DNA of 64,000 bases from Lethocerus indicus (taxonomy: Eukaryota > Arthropoda > Insecta > Hemiptera > Belostomatidae). The notes under the pieces are model-generated. The model made no database searches. It had not been told where the DNA came from and saw only the letters and a list, made by a program, of their open reading frames with translations. The stretch covers positions 6,140,925 to 6,204,924 of the forward strand of contig JACDQD010000003.1 in the NCBI GenBank assembly GCA_019843655.1, read 5' to 3'. This document shows positions 11,106 to 24,807 of this stretch, in pieces. Made by a program: the position numbers and the translations under genes. Position 1 is the stretch's first letter. Each line of letters opens with the position of its first letter.

Positions 11106-11246
11106 CTTCAAGTGATGTTTGAATTTAAAAGCTTTGTCGCACTCGGGACACTTGAACTTGCGTAGTACGGCGCTTTCGTCGTGGCTGATCATGTGCCTCT
11201 GCAGTCTATAAACATTGGCGAAAGTCTTGTTGCACACCTTGCACGA
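11106..11246 (-). CDS. zfh1: zfh1 coding exon 3 (finger 2 and most of finger 3)
   Basis: A 141-base exon of 47 codons, residues 109-155. The acceptor is TTTTTCCAG ending at 11247 and the donor is AAG|GTAAG at 11105. Finger 2 is [17 protein letters not shown] (Cys 110 and 113, His 126 and 130). After the [15 protein letters not shown] linker, finger 3 begins [15 protein letters not shown] (Cys 141 and 144), with its two histidines in the next exon. The [14 protein letters not shown] string is highly typical of the N-terminal ZEB/zfh1 cluster. Both ends are in phase 0, so skipping would keep the frame but destroy the cluster. Confidence 0.95.
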
Positions 11247-14200
11247 CTGGAAAAACAAGAAATAAACACGGTCAGTTATAATAATCTTACAATTTTAATC
11301 CCTCAAAATTATAATGCCGAGAGATACAAATCGGATAAAGCGTAATGTTGCGCGCAGACGAAATATAATGCGAGATAGTTGTTGTTCGTTAATCCGACGA
11401 CAAAAGCGTTCCTTTAATAAAACTAATTAAACGTTGGAACTGCACCCGCCGGCAGACCTATAATCGACCTACGGAAATGAATAACCGGAAGTGCAGCCCT
11501 ATCACCGGCAACGGTTTCCTTTCGGAGATACTGATACGGGAAATTATTTCAGAATAAAGGAAACGTTAATAAGAGGGAGCCCGGTCCCCCTCTCAGATTA
11601 ACTCCTGCCTCCCGCCAATCCGCCTACAGCGGCCACATTCCGTTAACCGGTGTCTAGAGTGAAAGATGGCCAGGATCGTGTCAGGTATTTTAATTGCCGG
11701 CAACGCCAAATTAAAAATAGACGGGCTGTCGGTCGGTCGGTCGGGGGCGGAGCGCGAAGAGAGAGCGGTCCGTGGCAGGTTCCTCGGGACTAATTTCCCC
11801 GGTAGTGGCGCGATAGCTCGGTATTTCTGGGACGGCAAATGTAACATCTCCAAACAGAGCCGACCGAGAGTAAACATTTTGTTGTGAGAGCCGGCGGCTC
11901 GTCGTATTTTTAACCTGTACCGTGAGGGCGGCGGTGCTGTACCGAGAGGATGAGAAGATGATGATGATAGGTGGTGGCCCCTAAGAGGCCAACCGGTAAA
12001 CACGGCACCTAGCCCACCGACACCGCAACACTCATCCATAACAGGAAACAAGGACACCGAGGGAAACGCGTAAACATCCTCCGGGACGAGGGACGAGCCT
12101 CCAGGAAATAAACATCCACCCGGGGGCGGAGCTCTTAATATTTGGAGGGCCAGCACCCGCTAACAAAACACCCGCCGCCTCCGGCTAAGTACTACAACAC
12201 CGCTCCCATTATAAACATAATTACACCGCTCTTAGATTAACCGGCGCCCCCACTCCCATCGACATAACGTACCCTGTAGGATTCGGGATACGTTCAGGAT
12301 GGTGCTAATTGGCCGGCCACAATTCGCAGATAAGCTTTTCCGTTCCACTATCTCACGACCGGCGGATTAGGCCAAGACCACTGTCGATAGAGGTGATGAA
12401 CCTAGTTCTTTATAAAGTTTCGTGACCATTAACAGTCTGTATGCCTAAAATAAAAACAAGACAGAAGGCAGGAAGGAGGACAATACAAAGGCTAACTGTT
12501 AGGATTGATAACACCGGGTTTAAGTAGGGGACAATCTTGAAATTGGAAGGTAACACACACCGTGTATATGCGAATATATTGGGCGAAAAGAGGGGAGCGG
12601 CAGAGTGCTTATTTTCGATAAGATATAGCCGAGAGGGAGTGCAGTAGACTTGTGCACCTGATCAGTGGTGCGGGGGCGGGGTATGCAAGTTTAATGAGGC
12701 GGCACACTGAGGGACACCTGTTAACGGCCCCCGAACACCACTTGTCTTATCCTAGGTGGGGGCACTCTCTTTTATTGGGGGGCCGAGGGCAAGCCCCAAC
12801 TGTCCCCAACCCAGTTTCGGTAAAATATATGAAAACGGAAAGCCGGTTAAGAATATTCCTCAGAAAAAGTAGTCTGTTTCCATTATAAACTTGTTTCTTT
12901 ATTACGGTTAGGTTTATTACGTCCGGACAAGTACGAAATGCAGATTTCCGTATGTGCGGAAGGATTGAATTAGATGTCCTCTGTTTGAAGGATGAAAGAG
13001 AGTTCCGTTAAATATGTCAATCGATTCGTTTTATTCCAAAAAAATACCTCCTCACGCACTCGAAGTTACCGATTTTGAAACTAACTCCTCTTTGTTGGGC
13101 GAAGGAGAACAAAAAGAAAAAAACGACGAAAGGGGGAAACGCCGGACGGGAACAATGTTCGTCCAATTTAAGCTCTGGCTTAGAGAGGCCGCCTGTAATT
13201 TCAACACAGTAGGCCAACAATGCTCCTGGGATTTATCCGTTAGGAAATTTCAAGCTCCCCTAAGTCACCGGGATATTGGGGGGACAGTAGTAGTCATTAT
13301 TGATATTATTCGGGGCGACTGTGCCAGCTATCCGATAATATTTTGATTGAGTTTCGAACCGCGTCGTTCCAATTATCGACTTTTCGATTATCGATTATTG
13401 AGTTTCGAGTTGAAACTTTATATGTCGGACACGGGGATACCAACCGGCGGCACTCATCGCCGTAAAAAAAATTGTACTTTTTTATAAAAAAAACGCCGCA
13501 ATACTCGAACAACAGCTCACCCAGACAAAGTTCGATCCGAAATGATTTTTTTTAGAGAGCGGTCTTCCCTGTTTTTACCAAAAAGGAAGAGTTTTTGGAC
13601 AAATGGCCGAGGGGGCTTTCAGAGGTCGGCCAACAGGAGCAATGTCATTTATTTGTTGGCCTACCTTCAGCCGCGATACAAATCACGATTCAAACCCGGA
13701 AAATATGATCTCTACGAATTACGTTGAAAATTTAAGGAATAAATTTCCTCTCGGGAATACGTTGAACCCGTTTAAACTGGCTTAATACGTTTGCGGTACG
13801 AACTCTTCGATCAGTTCTAAAAATAATTCTTCTCTGTATTGCCACCGCGTAAAACGCCTAAACGGGAGAGACCCCGCCGATTTGGGACAAGAAGAATATT
13901 AACTTTTTCAAGAGACTAAGGTCGACCGAGATTAATTAACTGAGGAACGTTAGTATTGTGAAGAAAAACCCCGACTGAGGATAAGATGAGGAGGAAGAGG
14001 AAGAGGATGAGGAGGAGGGTAGAGGAGATAAAGAAAGGAGGTAATTGTCCGCGGTAGAATATGGGAAACACGCCCACGGATGGGGCCTGAAGAAAGTGTT
14101 GGAACAAGGTTGAAAAAGAAAACCAACACACGAGATGGGAACACATGCACGCGTTCCTGTCGGTATTCAGTTTCTCATTCGACTCGATTTTAACACTAAA

Positions 14201-14447
14201 GTTCGAATAACGAAGAGGACGGTACGGGTCCACGAAATGAAATATTTACGCCGTAACTTTCTGAAAACTGAGGAGACCGAATTTTGTTCGGGACGAACGT
14301 CGGGCCCCAGGGATGGACCTGTGTACCTGTACGAAATATTAAGGGTTTTTTCCTCCCCTCCGTACCAGGTTCGTAGAAGAACACAAACCTAGGGCTGTTT
14401 TTTTTTTATCCTGTTGGCGACCTGTGTCGACCGCGTGAGAAACCGCT

Positions 14448-14448
<1 letters not shown>

Positions 14449-14503
<55 letters not shown>
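14449..14503. repeat. (GA)n microsatellite
   Basis: About 50 bases of GA followed by a G run, in zfh1 intron 2. Confidence 0.95.
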
Positions 14504-14507
<4 letters not shown>

Positions 14508-15135
14508 AGAGACCGCCATTATTCCATCGGCCATCTTAAATACGCGGCTCCTACAAACGGCCACCTCGGGCCCCCACATCGCCTATTGCAATTGCAAATA
14601 AAGCGAAGAAAGAAACAAAATATTGGCGGGAAAAAACTATATAACCGAGTTCAACATGACGTAGCAGGAAAAATGGAACTATGGGACAGAAAAAAATTAT
14701 ACTTAAAGATCCCAGACACTGCACCTAATATAGACCAATTTTCAATAAAATCCTACTTTCGCGACTGAAAATTTCAGGATTGCGATAACAGATACAACTT
14801 GTTTCGCGTGAATCCTCGACGTTTTTCGAATCTCCGATGTTTCGTCCTCCCACCGCCGTCAGTAGCAGTACTGTCAGTAACACGGCAACAATTCCCGTAC
14901 GGTGCCGCGTATTGAACAGGAGGAAAAATCGCGTACAAAATATTACTACAAAGGTCGCCATGACTGTCGGTCCCCACCTCGAGGCCAGCCCGTTATCAGT
15001 GTCGCTCTCTCCCTCCCTCTCTCCCTCCCTCTCTCTCACTCCTCAGGGGCATTGGACAGCGTTCCCCACTCCCACACTATACCACATCTGGTCGGCCTTT
15101 GTAATCGACCGGTTGTTTTTTACACACTCACTCAC

Positions 15136-15138
<3 letters not shown>

Positions 15139-15188
<50 letters not shown>

Positions 15189-15190
15189 TA
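15139..15190. repeat. (AT)n microsatellite
   Basis: Alternating AT tract within zfh1 intron 2, separated by about 20 bases from an (AG)n tract. Confidence 0.95.
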
Positions 15191-15205
15191 AAGAAGCTAA
15201 TGAGA

Positions 15206-15209
<4 letters not shown>

Positions 15210-15259
<50 letters not shown>
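15210..15259. repeat. (AG)n microsatellite
   Basis: Fifty-base AG tract paired with the AT tract just upstream. Confidence 0.95.
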
Positions 15260-15263
<4 letters not shown>

Positions 15264-15351
15264 ACCCCTTTGGTAATAATTAAGATTTAGCTCTGGGCTG
15301 AGCAGGTTCTTTTATAACGCGGCTGCGTAGAGTTAGATAGAGATAGAGGTC

Positions 15352-15379
15352 GGGCCCGGCCCCGGCCCCGGCCCCAGGG
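15352..15379 (-). other. GGGGCC-type run, putative G-quadruplex on the zfh1 sense strand
   Basis: The plus strand has GGCCCC repeated three times with flanking GGGCCC. The minus strand therefore carries GGGG-CC-GGGG-CC-GGGG-CC-GGG, four G runs with two-base loops. This is the zfh1 pre-mRNA sense strand within intron 2. Confidence 0.6.
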
Positions 15380-18300
15380 ACCTACCGACAGAGACGGACG
15401 TTGTTTTAAACAAGCCGCCCAGTCACAAATCTCACCGCAACCGACTATATTTAAACCTCGAATACATCCTCGTCTGTCAACAACCGACCTCGCCTCACTT
15501 GCTCTCCGCTTACATACAACCACCACGCGTTTCCATCCGCTAAATTTAAGAATAATTCCGTTCCGAACGGACCACGCCCGAGTTCAATCTTCCGAATCGG
15601 GGATACGGTCGAGGTCGCGGCAGAGAAAAAACTTGCGCTACAAGGTCTTCTAAATTAGCGGCACAGTCCAACTCCGAGATCGATTCGTATCGGGGTAGTT
15701 AGACGAGAGTACCGAACCGGCCTAGGTTCAACAACCCAACCCAGTTTAGGAGGGGAGCCGCCATATTATCTAATGGGACAACTGTTCCCGTAGAATTAGG
15801 GGTAGGCCAGCTCATTTCTTTCCGCCCCTAGACCGTCGCTGGCCGGCCACGGTGGGGGCGGTGTGTACCTGGGCCAGGAAGGGGCGGCGGAGGGGGTGGG
15901 GGAGGTACCTGAGAAGCTGCTCTCAGACGGTTTTTGTATCGAGAAATAAGAAGAGGTGAGGTGGGGGGTGGGGGGAGGGGCGGGTGGAGGACGGGGCACT
16001 CCCACACCGAGAAGAGGCGAACAAGGACACATCTGTTTTCCTATTCCATCATCTTCTGCTTTTTTTCCCCCTTTTACCGCTTAGAGACTAGCTCTTCCTC
16101 CTCCTTGGCGGGCACCAGATCCCTGACCGGCAGACTGGGAAAAACCCTTCAATTAAGCGAGCCCTGTTGTCACCTTTTCCTCGCCGATTGGCCGTATACA
16201 TCCGGACGAGTGGATTAGTCGCTTCTGCGAAACAACGCCACAAACACGAAGGAATACTTCAGTTCGACCCTTTACAATACATTCGGTAGAACGAACTAAA
16301 AAAAATGTCAGACTGCCGATCTAATAATAAATTTCGTGCTCGGTAAAAATAAATGTTTAACTATTAGTGAGGTAGTCGGACCGGACCGTCTTGACTAATC
16401 TTAACGTGCTTAAACTAAAGCACAATGTGTACAAGATTACCTCGAATCGAATATTTTTATTTCAAAGAGTAAGGAGAAAGTGCCAAAATCCTACTTTAAA
16501 TTCAACCGATTTCCGAAGAATAACGTTCTCCCTTTCCCATTTGCTCCCTTTTCAATTATTAAGCGTCATGTTAGCGCATTGAAATTATACATCGCGGACA
16601 AGGGCGAAATCCTTTAGGACACCAATTTATTCATTCCTATAGGAAATAAATGAAAACATGTTGGGTTCGCAATATCGACCGTTCTGATTCCTTCGAATCT
16701 CGGTAAAGGGACGGTGATGAAGCGAGCCTAGTTAGGTCGAAAGAGCTAAAAGAGAGAGTTGCATAGGATTGGGACAAAGGAAAACGGTTGTTTCGCGGGC
16801 GAACGTGGTTGGCCCCGTCCCTCCCCTCTTTCGGCAGAGACATACAGAGATATATTAGGGATTTAATTGGCGGCAAAAGTGTAGCCGGTGGAGGTTAACT
16901 GACTGGAGGAGATATGCGGCAACAGCTACACATCTGCAGCAGCTAGGTGGCCCCCCCCCATAACCACCACCACCACCACGGAGGTAGCCCAACAACAAAG
17001 ATCGTTTCTGTTCTCCCTCTTTCTCTCGGTTCTCTTTTTTTTACGAGCCGCTACTTCTTATTAATTGGGAAGCCAGGCACTCCGTCCTGTGCCCGCCATT
17101 CATAACCGCCTACTTCCACTTCTCTCCTTCACTACTCCCTTTTCCATATTGTCGCCTTCGTCTCGCACCCACCGGTACAACTGAGTGAACAGCAGAGTGG
17201 AAAAACGGGGACAAAATCTGGCGAATCCTAAACTAAACTGACGAAGAGAAAATAGAGGGAATATTCGGAATACGAGAGGCGAAGATGTCCGCAATAATTA
17301 TAGTAGGTTCCGGGAAAGGAATAAATCTTAAAATTCGACTAAACCGCAGTGTAGTCATTATAATACCGCATCTTCTGACTTTCAAGCGTATTCTATCGAA
17401 AACTGTGGGTGGAACGACAGAGATCCGATATGCAGGGGGGCGGAGATAAACGACGGGAGAGGAAGAAACGCGAATAAAGAGGGGCTAAGAAAGCGGTGGG
17501 AAGACGGGATACCGATAGCTTTATCTGCGTTAAACCTCGTTGCCCGCCTCGCCTACTGTCATGTCACAGTTGACGCCCGGATGACGGCGCTATCTGGTGG
17601 GAAGCGGTGTGAACAATTAAAGAACTGTTCCGAAGGACCGACTGGAACGGGGCTGTGGCACGGCGGTTTTGACTCACAACGTCTATAGAGGACGGTTCCT
17701 GACAATAAGTCATAACACTTGAGAGGATTGACGATATACCCCCCTCTTCGGGTATATAGAACACCCCGAGTTGATCTACTCTTCGGTCAGAACCCGACGA
17801 CTGGGTTTGGTGTGGCTTCCGAAACGTCTGATGCGATCACACCGTGTTACCTAGTGTTACTGTCAATGGGGCTTCATAAATCCGCGTACTTCAAATAAAA
17901 TCTTGCGAATGGTGCAGTTTTTGGCCTTGTCAAACTTATTCGTTTTACGACATATAAGTCAGTTTCACCGAGCGTCCGGGCGGGTCCTGGGGTTTAGTAT
18001 TGGCTGTCAGATTGTCTGATATAGAACTAATGGGGGTGGGGGGCATCGACACCAGATATGGATGGAGCCCACCAGAGGCCGGCTAACTGTCCTCGGGCCC
18101 GGTTCATCGGTCAGAGGGAACGGTCTCCTCCCCGAACGAATTGACCCGGTCGGGTAACATCTCCCAAATAGTAATTAATGCGCGGGTCCCACCCCTCCCC
18201 CCCACCCACAGCACCCTCCGCTTCTACTTAATTGCAATAAGGACGTCCCTCCTATTAATTCCGGGAATTGGAGCACGACACGAGCAGCTAGCAGCCCTCA

Positions 18301-20928
18301 CTCCCACCCACCACCCCCGGCACAAACACAAGGTGACGCCGAGGAATTGACGTAATGAAGTCAATTGTTGGGAACTCGTTACAGTTAGAAGGAGAACGAG
18401 AAGGAGGGCAGGGGAGGAGGAGGGATACAAAAAAGTGAATAACGAATTGCCAATTAAGGCATCTCTATTACTAGTTTGTGTGGGACCCGGGTCCCAATAT
18501 TTAAAAGACAGCGCGCCCTCTCAACTACTTTCGTCTTCTACAAATTGGGGGCCTCTCCGCCCGCCTTAGGTAGTCTCATGGCACCAGTCAAATAAACAGT
18601 ATTAAAGAAATAGCGAGACCGTTGTCGGGACGATTTATCGGTTTAATTGTGAAAAATGGCGTCCAGAGTGTCAAGCTTCGGACGGAGATTTAAACGTTTA
18701 AAAGGCGGTGTCCGTAAAATTATTCTACGAGGAATTGCTAAATCTGCGGACTTTACTTTCGACCGCATCGTCGTATAAATAAAACCCTTTAAATAAAAAA
18801 GGAAATCGGGCCGACTGGGGCCAGCGAAAGTGGCACATTTTCATAACGGGCGCGTTTTTTTGTTTTGTTTTCGGAGGGTCAAAAACAGGGACACGGCAGA
18901 CTCGGACAGAGCCAACAAAGCTGTTAAGGTTTCAATCCGGGGATTTACGATCTGTATAGCCCCCTATTCCTCCCTCGCTAGTTTATCTTCTCCATTATGA
19001 GCCGCGGCTTTATCCAGTTTTCCTCTTTCACTCTGTTCCTTCGCTGTATTTTTTTTGTCTAACCTTCCAGCGTGGAAGGTGAAACGCGATCGTAGAGCAG
19101 AAGAGCACTATAGAGAGCGGTGGCCTCCCGGTGATGAGTTAGCCATGTGGAAAAGATCTCCCCCCCTCACCCACAGCCCATATCACCCTCTCACTCTATC
19201 CCTCCTATCTCTCTCTCTCTCTCTCTCTTTCGTACGGTGGGAACATAACCGGCAGCAAAAACGCCACCACTTGTTGTTCTCTCTCTTATTCTAGTTTACT
19301 TCGTCTCTTATTTATTCTTCTTCTCCTCCTTCTTCTCCTCGCTCTCCATTCGAGCCCTCCCTCACCACCTTTATCTTCTCTCGACACTCGAGGCATCTCG
19401 CGCTCAAAAACGCGCCGAGATGACCGACGAGTGCCATTACCTCGTCGCCTTCTACTTTCGGTAAAGAAGCCAGCCAGTAGGGTTTTTTCTGCCGGCACTC
19501 GAATAAATCGAGATACCGGGTGCAGGACCCAGTAAGATTCTCCCGGTTCAAATACGATTAGCGTTAAGCTCTTTAAATTCGTATTCCCGGGGCGGAGTTC
19601 TTTGTTCGGAAAAGAAGAAAAGTTTGCCCGCAGAAGTACCGACAGCGAGAATGAGCCCACGATGAAGACGAGCAAATTAGTTTTGAATTTAAGGTTTAAA
19701 AACTAGTCTGCTGGTGGTATTGAGAGCAAAACTTTCACAAATACCACCCAGAACGGAGAATGTTTTTAAGGATGTAGTTCTAACGCTTATCTATCTAGGA
19801 TCTAATTTTCTATATACAATATTAAATTAATCTGAAAATATCCGAAGTCGACCCTACAATGTAAATTTTTTTACACTAAGAGGGAAGTCCCTCCACCATG
19901 GAAATCCTAAACTGGGGCGTCTGGAATTTCGGTTTTATTTTTAAAATATTCTCTCTTTTGAACAGTAGTGCAGATGATAAGTCCAAAATGTGACGTGCAT
20001 TATTATTGGGGGAAGTCGGCTTACCGGGGGACCGACTATCTTACTCGGTAAACCACATCCAGTCACGTTAGACCGTTATTGGAACAAGAAAAAATACAAA
20101 TATTCGCGACAACACATTCGCCCCAACAATGACCCAAACAAAATGTTTTCTTTTCTTTCCGCCCAGTTGTCCTAACGGCCGACCGAATTGTCCTCAAGTA
20201 GAAATAACGACTGATCAACTCCAGTCACTCCAGTGTGCTCGGCTAGACTTACAAACTAAAATACAAATACAATACAAAATAAAATACAATGGTGTATTTC
20301 AGAGCGTAACGCATCGAAACTAAATTTTACTGAACGCGAATTTACGCATAATAAATAAAGTATAAAAAGAAATAAGGTGATGTGAACATACTGGAGTTTA
20401 TAAGCTTCTCGCGTTTAATCAGTGGAAACTTGCAATCGAAATAAAATTCGTAAGTTCAACTCGACTAGAATTCAAATTCGTTTTCTTCAATAGTTTCAGC
20501 TAGCTTAAATTTCAGGTGAAGTGCGTAAAGTAGGCTTTTGTATCGGTTTTCCTGTTTCACTTGGACCCCCACCAATACAATCTCACCGACCGGCAGGAAC
20601 AAGAACAACTCTGAAAGCTCCGAAAGTTGGAAGTCGCGAGCTTCCGAGTAATTCTTTTTTTTTCTTGTTTTTACGTCTTGGTCTCGGTCGTCGTTGTCGG
20701 CATTTCCTGTTTCTTCTACTTTCAAGAAAGAACAATAAAAGGCGCCCGTTCTCAGAAAGAGGACCGGAGAGAGAGAGAGAGAGAGGGAGTCATCAGCCTG
20801 GCCAGGGGCAAAAAAATACCCAGCAGATCGCACTTTCCTTCCTTCTCTCTTACTCTTCCTCTAGATACCGACCTTACGGTGCATTCCCTCTCTGTCTATC
20901 TGAATTTCAGATTAATATTACAACCCGA

Positions 20929-20934
<6 letters not shown>

Positions 20935-20964
<30 letters not shown>
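20935..20964. repeat. (AT)n microsatellite
   Basis: Thirty-base AT tract in zfh1 intron 2. A GA run lies at about 20768-20785. Confidence 0.95.
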
Positions 20965-20966
<2 letters not shown>

Positions 20967-21767
20967 CCTACACGAGGTGCTTTACTGCTTTAGCGCTTAG
21001 GGCGTCACTAACTCACTGTAAGTATGCTGACGAAATATTATTAAAAGAGTAGTCGACGGGATCTAATTAAGAAGAAAACGTTTTTGGAACAATTCAAAAT
21101 CGCATTTCGAGTAAAGTAGGATTGATAATACTCTTCGAGTCTATTAGGTGATACACACTCTATTAGGTGAATCGCTGCTGATATATTCCCACCGTCGTTT
21201 TCTCCGGGGGTTACCTTTTCGAAGCCCACACCCTGTGCAGGGTGGGTGAGTTATCACCCCCCCCTGGCGCCCTATAAATAACGGGTTTGTCCGCCGCAGT
21301 ATCAACTCGGCACGAAGTGCCCACACCACCGGTGACGCGTATATTTCATACCGCGTCCGGGACCCCAAAACAAAAGCTCGGCTTTTAATTAAGTCCGATT
21401 CTAATCCGTGGATTAATGGATTACTGCCCACTGAAATATAACGAGTGAGGCTGGCGCTGGGGATGGAGTTCTCTACGCGGTGCGCGCCCGGTACTAATTG
21501 AAGATATGAGAAATGGTGAAAGCGTCGGATCGGTCAATTTTCATGTTTCACACGGTACTCGAACCCTGAATCCGGAGGCTGATAGGCCGACTTTACAGGT
21601 AAAATAAAGCGACTGCCCTGTCGGAGTTGGATAGAACAGATTCTATGTCGAATTGAAAGAAGAACGCGTCCAGTGCAGATTTGAGTCGTATGACCAAAAA
21701 AGGACAGAGTTATGAGCCGGCCTCCTGCCCTATATCATCATCAACATCGCCGTCGCCGAGATCTAAG

Positions 21768-21792
21768 AGAGAGAGAGAGAGAGAGAGAGAGA
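21768..21792. repeat. (GA)n microsatellite
   Basis: GA tract of about 25 bases in zfh1 intron 2. Confidence 0.9.
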
Positions 21793-21884
21793 TTCGAGAA
21801 GTGCCGTCATGGTGCTTTACTCTCGATTATTGTTTTATATTATTATTTAAAAATGGAGAGACCCGGTTATGAGGCCCAATAAAA

Positions 21885-21910
21885 ACTGGGCGGTATATTT
21901 ACCGCCCAGT
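21885..21910. other. Perfect 11-bp hairpin
   Basis: ACTGGGCGGTA at 21885-21895, four-base loop TATT, and its exact reverse complement TACCGCCCAGT at 21900-21910. Located in zfh1 intron 2. No associated feature recognised. Confidence 0.8.
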
Positions 21911-22756
21911 AGATATTGTAATACAACGTCCCATCGCTGTAATATATTTAGTTTCATCTATGCACGTGCGTATATATGTAAAATAGTGGGGATCGTAGTG
22001 TGCTGGACTACAGTTAGCCGTATCTAATAGTGCCGGTGACACAGATGGGGTGACTTCGTCTCATTATAAGCGGTTCTGAGCTCGGTGGCCATTGTCGTCC
22101 AACGGTGCCCCCCTCCCCCCGTTATTATGACGAGGAGCCCCGGGGGTAGGAACAGACCACCCCGATGATGGATAGGCCCGCATTCGTAGGCCACGCGCCC
22201 TCATATTCTACGCCCCCCAAAGCAATACCCGATTTACCGTTCGTGTATTTCACGCGTCTGTTTGTTGTTTTTTCTTTTCGGCACCGGATCCTCCCCACCT
22301 ATTTGCGACAGATGCGCCTCCCTTTTGCCGGCCGACCTGTACACCGAGGAACGCCGGCTAAATTAAACCGATGTCGGGTTTTGCAAAACAGTTTGTAGTA
22401 TCTGGTAAATATACGAGTTATCGCCTCGGACTGGCAATATAGCCAGTTTTGACTGACCTCCTTCTGGTTACGGGAGAGATACTACTAAAGAGAGCGAAAT
22501 ACTACACGATAAATATTTTTCCTGTTAAAGAAAAAGTGTTTTCTCCGACTCTGGAACGGGTCAGTATCATAATATCATGCAACATAGTCTAATTTCTAAA
22601 CTGGCTCTACCGCTAATTGAACAGTAATGACGATGGTGAAAATCGTAGCAGACATGAAATAAATATCCCGTGAGTGAAATGAACTGTTAAATGTAACAAA
22701 ATCATGCAACACACACAACAGCGTATGTTTAGAGAAAAGAATAAAGTGATACTTAC

Positions 22757-22983
22757 GACTTGGGTGTTGGGGGAATGGAGTAACTCGTGTTTGTCGAGCT
22801 GGTCCCTGGTTGGGAAGGGGGCGGCACAGTGAATGCAGGCCAGCGGGGCGGAGCCCGGGGGCGGGGGCGGGGGCGGAGGCGGGGGCTGCCGTGGCGGCTG
22901 ACCACCCTGCTGGTCGTCCGCCACCATAACGCCGCCCCCGCCGCCCCCTACCAACTCATCCTTCGCACCACCTCCCAAAGGCA
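22757..22983 (-). CDS. zfh1: zfh1 coding exon 2 (Gly-rich, polyPro, finger 1)
   Basis: A 227-base exon, residues 34-108 plus the last two bases of codon 33. The acceptor is GTTGCAG (22990-22984) and the donor is GTC|GTAAGT. It starts PLGGGAKDE, continues with a six-Gly run and QQGGQPPRQ, a ten-Pro run and GSAPLA, then finger 1, CIHCAAPFPTRDQLDKH (Cys 82 and 85, His 98 and 102). It ends SPNTQV, joining SCKVC of the next exon without phase change, as expected for zfh1 orthologues. The proline run is encoded by C-rich repeats that are G-rich on the plus strand. The finger and downstream joint are secure. The 5' joint rests on splice signals and matching phase only. Confidence 0.85.
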
Positions 22984-24750
22984 CTGCAACAAAACCGGAA
23001 AATACGTACATTAGACAGCGTAAAATTACGTAAATTAGTGTAAGAACAGCGGAATGAGCTGTAGGAGACAGTATTAGTGACTATAAAAACATAGTATGTT
23101 TCAGTACAGAAAATATAACATTAAGGCTACTGATATTACTTGTGTATTTCCCACGCAAATGCCTATAATTGTTACGTTAAAAATATTCGAAAAGAAATCA
23201 TCCCGAGGAAACATTTTCAATGTTTTCAGTTTTTAATTTTTATAAGCGTTAAATGCGGTGAGATAAGGGTGGGGGGAGGGGCGGACAGAGTGTTAAAAGG
23301 TCGCTAATTTGTCCATTTTCATGAAATATTCAGGCGACGCACTCAGAGGGGTTTCGATAATGATAAAAAAAAGTAGCCAACCCTGTTCCTTTAAAGGTCT
23401 CGGGGTGAACGCCCCCTCCTCGGGTACGTTATTTTGGGCCATTAACCGGAGTGTAATACGGCCCCCGTGAAACCTCCTTAAGAAAAAATTCCCCGGATGG
23501 AATCGAGCCGAGGATGAGATGAGAATGAGGTGTACAAAGTGGTAGTGCCGCTCCCCAATTTACAAGCTCCGGCCTAATAAATACTTCATTACTTTTACTT
23601 AGACCGCACCTTGGCTGAATAACGAGCCGCTCTCCCCCACCCCCACCGGTTATAAACTTTCTTAGCCAATAAATTACCCCCGACTCCCGCCCACGGTTGA
23701 TGAATGCCCCCCCCCACTCATCTCGGCCCCTAACCAGGCCAGCTTCCCGTTTCATCCCGCCGCCGGGATTTTTTTCATTTCATTTTTTTTTTAATGATAG
23801 AAATCCGACACCTTGTTAAGCCACTTTAACAACCGACCGCCCTGAGGGTGGAGGGGACCGAGTGCCGAGTCGGGACTTAGAAACAGACCTGTTGCTAAAT
23901 GAACGGCATCTTTTATATTAAATTTTCCGCATATTTCGGGTTTCGTTATTTATATATCGAGTCGAAAATAAATAAAATAACGGACGACTAATTATAAATT
24001 GTACTAAAGAAACAATACACGTAAAAGGATTTGGGACTGAGTATTACTTCTTCCTTACATGCCAAACCATTTAACATTTAGAATACGGCAGAGGAAAAAG
24101 AGTATACGGGGTGTATAATTTATAAATTACATATCGTAAACCTTATCCTGTCGAAATTACAACAAATTAAGAAAGAATGTCGTCTAGTTTTCCCCAGTCC
24201 ATAAAAACGCCACAGTCAAGCCTCAGTATTGTAGAGTTCGGAAGATTTATGAAACAAAACAATTCTTGTCGCTCGGATGACTGAAATCCGAAGGAAGCTG
24301 TTCGCCTCGAAATTCAATAAGCGAAAGTTGTGTAAAATCGAAAGTACGGTGGATTAATTTTCAAGAATAGTTATCGCAGGCGGATTTTTTCTCACCTAGG
24401 GGAAGTGAACGAGGGAGGAAAAGTGGGGCGCGGAGAAAGTACGCGAGGTGGGAGTTACGTTTAAAAAAATAACAGTTATCGGGGAGGGGTGGATTGGAGG
24501 TCTCCTCGTGCTGTAAATCAAGAGATATCGGGGGCCGAACAAAAGGGGTTGTATATATAAGTTGATAAAGGAAGGAGGCCACATATGGGCAGAGAGTGTG
24601 CGGGGTGGGGGAGGTTCGATATACTAGTTGCGGGGTGGGCGGCACTCTTTGTTATGGAAATGCGTAACGGAAGTGGGGACACGGCCCCCCGCCCTGGTCA
24701 CCGCCGCCGCCGCTAGGTGGCACCAGGACCCGCTTTCCCTCCAACCTCCA

Positions 24751-24754
<4 letters not shown>

Positions 24755-24800
<46 letters not shown>
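24755..24800. repeat. (AT)n microsatellite
   Basis: Alternating AT tract in proposed zfh1 intron 1. Confidence 0.95.

Positions 24801-24807
<7 letters not shown>

Larger units (their letters stand above)
11247..22756 (-). other. zfh1: zfh1 intron 2 (11.5 kb)
   Basis: Phase-0 intron bounded by donor GTC|GTAAGT (GT at 22756-22755) and acceptor TTTTTCCAG. It alternates AT-rich and GC-rich islands (notably 11600-12300, 15300-16100, 16900-18400, 22000-22400), holds the long AT, GA and mixed microsatellites listed separately, and a GGCCCC repeat at about 15352-15379. Open frames of 60-190 codons inside it have no family motif. GC islands in a developmental regulator's long intron are plausible enhancers, but nothing here proves that. 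Confidence 0.8.

Noticed and set aside
14837..15283. ORFs of 124-148 aa with YIYIYI and RERERE runs
   Set aside because: Microsatellite translation (AT and AG tracts).
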